Both the position numbers and the translations under genes were made by a program. 9,088 nt of DNA from assembly GCA_023417665.1 (NCBI GenBank), contig JAEZFA010000323.1:1-9088 (forward strand), written 5' to 3'. Source of the DNA: Pseudomonadota bacterium (GTDB lineage: Bacteria > Pseudomonadota > Alphaproteobacteria > Rhizobiales > Xanthobacteraceae). Shown one piece after another: positions 6,796 through 9,088 of the stretch. The stretch's first letter is position 1. The number at the start of each line of letters is the position of its first letter. The notes under the pieces are model-generated. The model saw nothing but the letters and a program-made list of their open reading frames with translations, was not told the origin of the DNA and searched no databases.

Positions 6796-7368
6796 GTGAG
6801 CAAGCAGCGTTTCGGTCAGACGCCGTCGCAGACGGTCGGCCCATTCTTTCATTTCGGATTGCCCTACGAGGGCGACAGCAACCTGATCGTCGGTGACGCG
6901 CAGGGCGAACGTATTGTTGTCGAGGGACGTGTTACCGATGGTGCGGGCGAGCCGGTGCCGGACGTAATGATCGAAGTCTGGCAGGCGAATGCCGCAGGTA
7001 AATACGATCATCCTGAAGATACGCAGGATAAGCCGGTCGATCCGGGGTTCCACGGATTCGGCCGTTGCGCGACGAACAATGATGGCGTGTTTCGCTTTGA
7101 CACGGTGAAGCCGGGCACGGTGCCCGGGCCCGGCAACTCGTTGCAGGCGCCGCATCTGGTCACCTTCGTGTTCGGTCGTGGCATGCTCAAGCAGCTTTTG
7201 ACCCGAATTTATTTCGAGGATGAGGCGCATAACGCGAACGATCCCGTACTCGGCCTGGTGCCGGACGAGCGGCGCAATACCTTGATTGCGCGCAAAACCG
7301 CTCCTTCGAAATATGCCCTGAACATCGTATTGCAGGGCGAGGGCGAGACGGTTTTCTTCGAGTACTGA
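6796..7368 (+). CDS. pcaG: Protocatechuate 3,4-dioxygenase alpha subunit
   Basis: Structural partner of PcaH in the (alpha-beta)n dioxygenase. The 190-residue protein keeps the intradiol dioxygenase beta-sandwich pattern: QTPSQTVGPFFHFGL at 8-22, VEGRVTDGAGEPVPDVMIEVWQ-type core at 42-63, GKYDHPED with Tyr70 and LQAPHLVTFVFGRGML at 117-131. It lacks a full iron site: the second Tyr is replaced in PGTVPGPG, and the HxH pair reads H120-L-V122, as expected for the non-catalytic alpha chain. The start is GTG at 6796, 2 bp after the pcaH stop, with GGAG at 6784-6787 inside the end of pcaH. The open frame extends upstream into pcaH, but that part is only a shadow frame. The rest of the pathway (pcaB, pcaC, pcaD, and the regulator pcaQ) is not in the window. 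Confidence 0.95.
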   Translation: MSKQRFGQTPSQTVGPFFHFGLPYEGDSNLIVGDAQGERIVVEGRVTDGAGEPVPDVMIEVWQANAAGKYDHPEDTQDKPVDPGFHGFGRCATNNDGVFRFDTVKPGTVPGPGNSLQAPHLVTFVFGRGMLKQLLTRIYFEDEAHNANDPVLGLVPDERRNTLIARKTAPSKYALNIVLQGEGETVFFEY

Positions 7369-7410
7369 GCGCGAAAGGCGCCGCAACGCGCGGTCCGTTT
7401 GCTTGCGAAA

Positions 7411-7435
7411 CAGCAAGAATGATTCGTTCTTGCTG
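7411..7435 (+). terminator. Inverted repeat after pcaG, possible terminator or operator
   Basis: A perfect 9-bp stem, CAGCAAGAA and TTCTTGCTG, with a 7-nt loop lies 43 bp after the pcaG stop. It is the only strong hairpin between pcaG and the next gene and may end the pcaHG transcript or protect its 3' end. No T-run follows, so rho-independent termination is not assured, and an operator role is equally possible. Confidence 0.4.
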
Positions 7436-7531
7436 CTGAAGTTCCGTGCGGGGCGCGTTCTCGATAGATAATTTGTATTAGTTCGCGCAGGTCACGCGGA
7501 TTTTTTCAATCCACTTGCCGTGAGCTTCTTC

Positions 7532-7548
7532 GTTCTCCGATGGAGAAC
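7532..7548 (+). repeat. Short perfect inverted repeat in the TRAP gene leader
   Basis: GTTCTCC and GGAGAAC form a 7-bp stem with a GAT loop. It lies about 160 bp upstream of the TRAP gene start. A repressor operator (GntR- or similar type) or an RNA hairpin would both fit; the sequence alone does not decide. Confidence 0.4.
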
Positions 7549-7706
7549 CGCCTGCATGCTGCGGCGCAAGATAAATATACGCTTGCTTTACCGGTCCGCG
7601 ATTTTGCAAGATCGTTGGAGCGCCAACATGCGCTTCATGGAAACGCGGCGAAGACCGCGGTTCGGCTCTCCGTTCCGGAGCGCCGTTCTCAGGGAGGACT
7701 TACTCT

Positions 7707-8840
7707 ATGCCGACCAAAAAAGGTTCGGGCGCGCCGGTAGCTGGCCGCCGGAAATTCTTGAAGACTGCCGGTCTCACCAGCGCCGCCGCGGTCGCGACGA
7801 TCGCGATGCCGCAGGTATCGCGTGCGCAGACGCAGACTTGGAAATATCAGTCGACCTGGCCGACGAAGGATATCTTCCATGAGTTCGCGGTCGATTACGC
7901 GAATGTGGTCAACAACCTCTCGGGCGGTCGTCTGAAGCTCGACGTTCTTGCCGCGGGCGCGGTCGTTCCCGCGTTCCAGCTCGCCGATGCCGTGCACTCG
8001 GGCGTTCTTGAGGCGGGCCACGGTGTTTGCGCTTACTGGTACGGCAAGCACAAGGCTTACTCGCTGTTCGGCACCCCGCCGTCGTTCGGCTGGGACGCCA
8101 ACGGCTTCCTTGCCTGGTTCTATAATGGTGGCGGCGAAGCGCTCTACAAGGAACTGGTCAACGACACGCTGAAGCTCAATCTTACCGGCTATCTCTATTT
8201 CCCGATGCCGACCCAGCCGCTTGGCTGGTTCAAGAAGGAAATGAAGACCGGCGAGGACTTCAAGGGCATGAAGTATCGCACGGTCGGCCTCTCGGCCGAC
8301 GTGTTCAAGGAGATGGGCGCCGCCGTGACCATTCTTCCGGGCGGCGAAATCGTTCCGGCAATGGACCGCGGCCTGCTCGACTCGGCAGAATTCAACAATC
8401 CGTCGTCCGACATTCTGCTCGGTTTCCCCGATGTCGCGAAGTACTTCATGCTCGGCAGCCATCATCAGCAGATGGAAGCCTTTGAAGTCATCTTCAACAA
8501 GCAGAAGGTCGAAGCGCTGCCGAAGGAGCTTCAGCAGGTTCTGCGCTATGCCGCGCACGCCTCGTCTTCCGAGCAGATCTACAAGGCTTACGATCGCTAT
8601 TCTGGCGACCTCGAGGCCATCAAGAAGCGTGGCGTGAACGTCGTGAAGTCGCCGCCGGCGCTTCTCAATGCACAGCTTGATGCATGGACGAAGGTAATCG
8701 CCGAGCAGTCGAAGGAGCCGTTCTTTGCGAAGGTGATCGCGTCGCAGAAGGCGTGGGTCAAGAAGACCTATCCCTATCTGAGCACGAACAACCTCGACAG
8801 CGCCGCGCTCGAATCGGCGTACAAAAAGCTCATCGGCTAG
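7707..8840 (+). CDS. TRAP transporter solute-binding protein, Tat-exported, TakP-like (DctP family)
   Basis: Periplasmic receptor of a tripartite ATP-independent periplasmic (TRAP) transporter that delivers a carboxylic acid to its DctQM permease; 377 residues. The N-terminus is a Tat signal: GRRKFLKTAG with twin Arg14-Arg15, an Ala-rich hydrophobic core, and a likely cleavage after SRA at residue 40. The mature part starts WKYQSTWPTKD and shows the DctP two-lobe pattern. The ligand-contact region is KYRTVGLSADVF (189-200, with Arg191 the expected carboxylate-binding Arg), followed by ILPGGEIVPAMDRGLLDSAEFN (209-230, with Glu214 and Glu228). This pattern resembles the 2-oxo-acid-binding TakP branch more than C4-dicarboxylate DctP. 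The start is supported by AGGGAGG 9 bp upstream. No dctQ or dctM is seen before the terminator, so the permease must be further on or elsewhere. The ligand is not certain; the nearby pca genes make an aromatic-derived acid conceivable but unproven. Confidence 0.92.
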   Translation: MPTKKGSGAPVAGRRKFLKTAGLTSAAAVATIAMPQVSRAQTQTWKYQSTWPTKDIFHEFAVDYANVVNNLSGGRLKLDVLAAGAVVPAFQLADAVHSGVLEAGHGVCAYWYGKHKAYSLFGTPPSFGWDANGFLAWFYNGGGEALYKELVNDTLKLNLTGYLYFPMPTQPLGWFKKEMKTGEDFKGMKYRTVGLSADVFKEMGAAVTILPGGEIVPAMDRGLLDSAEFNNPSSDILLGFPDVAKYFMLGSHHQQMEAFEVIFNKQKVEALPKELQQVLRYAAHASSSEQIYKAYDRYSGDLEAIKKRGVNVVKSPPALLNAQLDAWTKVIAEQSKEPFFAKVIASQKAWVKKTYPYLSTNNLDSAALESAYKKLIG

Positions 8841-8857
8841 TTCCGACGTAATGCGAG

Positions 8858-8889
8858 GAACCCGCGCGGACCGACCTCCGCGCGGGTTC
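8858..8889 (+). terminator. Strong hairpin terminator after the TRAP binding-protein gene
   Basis: A perfect 13-bp GC-rich stem, GAACCCGCGCGGA and TCCGCGCGGGTTC, closes on a 6-nt loop (CCGACC) 17 bp after the stop codon. A short T-containing stretch (TGCTATT) follows rather than a long T-run. The size and position make intrinsic termination likely, and separate this gene from the one at 9007. Confidence 0.8.
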
Positions 8890-9006
8890 TGCTATTAGCG
8901 ACCACAACGTAAAATCCGCATAACAAACGACGTGTCGGTCGATACTGCATGGGAGACGGCACTGGCGTCTTCGCTTTGTTTTGCGGGTCGTCGACGGAGG
9001 GCTGCG

Positions 9007-9088
9007 ATGAAGAACCTGCCAATGATCCTCGGAATCGTCGGAGGCCTGTTCGGTCTTTGGGCTGGCATCAGCTTCTATGGTGCCGACT
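9007..9088 (+). CDS. Hypothetical membrane protein, N-terminal fragment (cut by window edge)
   Basis: An ATG at 9007 has a good ribosome-binding site, GGAGG at 8996-9000, 6 bp upstream. The 27 visible codons begin MKNLPMILGIVGGLFGLW and form a glycine-rich hydrophobic segment that could be a membrane helix or signal anchor. The TRAP setting makes a DctQ small permease worth testing, but the start does not look like a typical DctQ, and a terminator and 166 bp separate it from the binding-protein gene. I do not recognise the family. Confidence 0.5.
   Translation, partial: MKNLPMILGIVGGLFGLWAGISFYGAD

Larger units (their letters stand above)
7369..7706 (+). promoter_or_regulatory. 338-bp intergenic region: pcaG end and dctP-type gene leader
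   Basis: No convincing gene lies here; the open frames crossing it have no ribosome-binding site and run into the TRAP gene in another frame. It holds a 9-bp inverted repeat at 7411-7435, a 7-bp repeat at 7532-7548, and smaller ones at 7498-7512, 7614-7627 and 7668-7680. It is less GC-rich around 7460-7480 and 7500-7512, where the promoter of the TRAP gene may lie. The ribosome-binding site of that gene, AGGGAGG, is at 7691-7697, 9 bp before the ATG. The region may contain a long structured leader or a small RNA, but this is inference only. Confidence 0.45.

Noticed and set aside
6035..6844. A 269-codon minus-strand frame opposite pcaH
   Set aside because: pcaH on the plus strand has every iron ligand at the correct spacing; the antisense frame is a shadow.
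7520..7882. A 120-codon plus-strand frame in the leader of the TRAP gene
   Set aside because: It has no ribosome-binding site, is Arg-rich, and overlaps the TRAP gene in another frame for about half its length.
7689..8558. A 289-codon minus-strand frame opposite the TRAP receptor gene
   Set aside because: The plus-strand gene has a Tat signal, a good ribosome-binding site and family motifs; the antisense product has none.
1..9088. Mobile element, CRISPR array, tRNA or phage signature
   Set aside because: No transposase, integrase, spaced direct repeats, cloverleaf or phage protein was seen; gene order and codon use look uniform.

Overview
The window reads as one stretch of a GC-rich alphaproteobacterial chromosome. 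It is most likely from the order Hyphomicrobiales (Rhizobiales), judged from protein character, codon use and the mix of an OpgH glucan synthase, a Tat-exported TRAP binding protein and protocatechuate dioxygenase. I cannot name a genus. I saw no insertion sequence, tRNA, rRNA, CRISPR array or phage gene, and every complete gene appears intact. Six of the nine genes have clear family assignments with their diagnostic residues; the substrates of several remain unknown.

Positions 1-3267, minus strand: a compact four-gene operon transcribed right to left. In order of transcription it encodes a BchC-like medium-chain dehydrogenase without zinc ligands, a divergent PTPS/QueD-fold protein, a GT4-type glycosyltransferase, and a class I SAM methyltransferase that runs off the left edge. 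The gaps are 24 bp, 4 bp and an ATGA overlap, so the four genes are probably co-translated. Redox, pterin-fold, glycosyl-transfer and methyl-transfer functions together look like a small-molecule pathway, possibly a glycosylated pterin-like compound. The PTPS-like protein has lost its catalytic Cys, one zinc His and the Asp-His pair, so standard pterin or queuosine chemistry is unlikely. This is the most interesting part of the window.

Positions 3268-3385: a divergent promoter region. Positions 3386-5997, plus strand: opgH, the membrane glucosyltransferase for osmoregulated periplasmic glucans, followed 2 bp later by an FkbM-type methyltransferase. The pairing suggests that the glucan, or a related surface glycan, is methylated.

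Positions 6089-7368, plus strand: pcaH and pcaG, the beta and alpha subunits of protocatechuate 3,4-dioxygenase, the ring-cleaving enzyme of the beta-ketoadipate pathway. All iron ligands are present in PcaH. No other pca gene is in the window.

Positions 7369-7706: a 338-bp intergenic region with several inverted repeats. Positions 7707-8840: a Tat-exported TRAP-transporter solute-binding protein of the 2-oxo-acid-binding (TakP-like) type, closed by a strong hairpin terminator at 8858-8889. At 9007 a new gene begins that encodes a hydrophobic N-terminus and is cut by the right edge.
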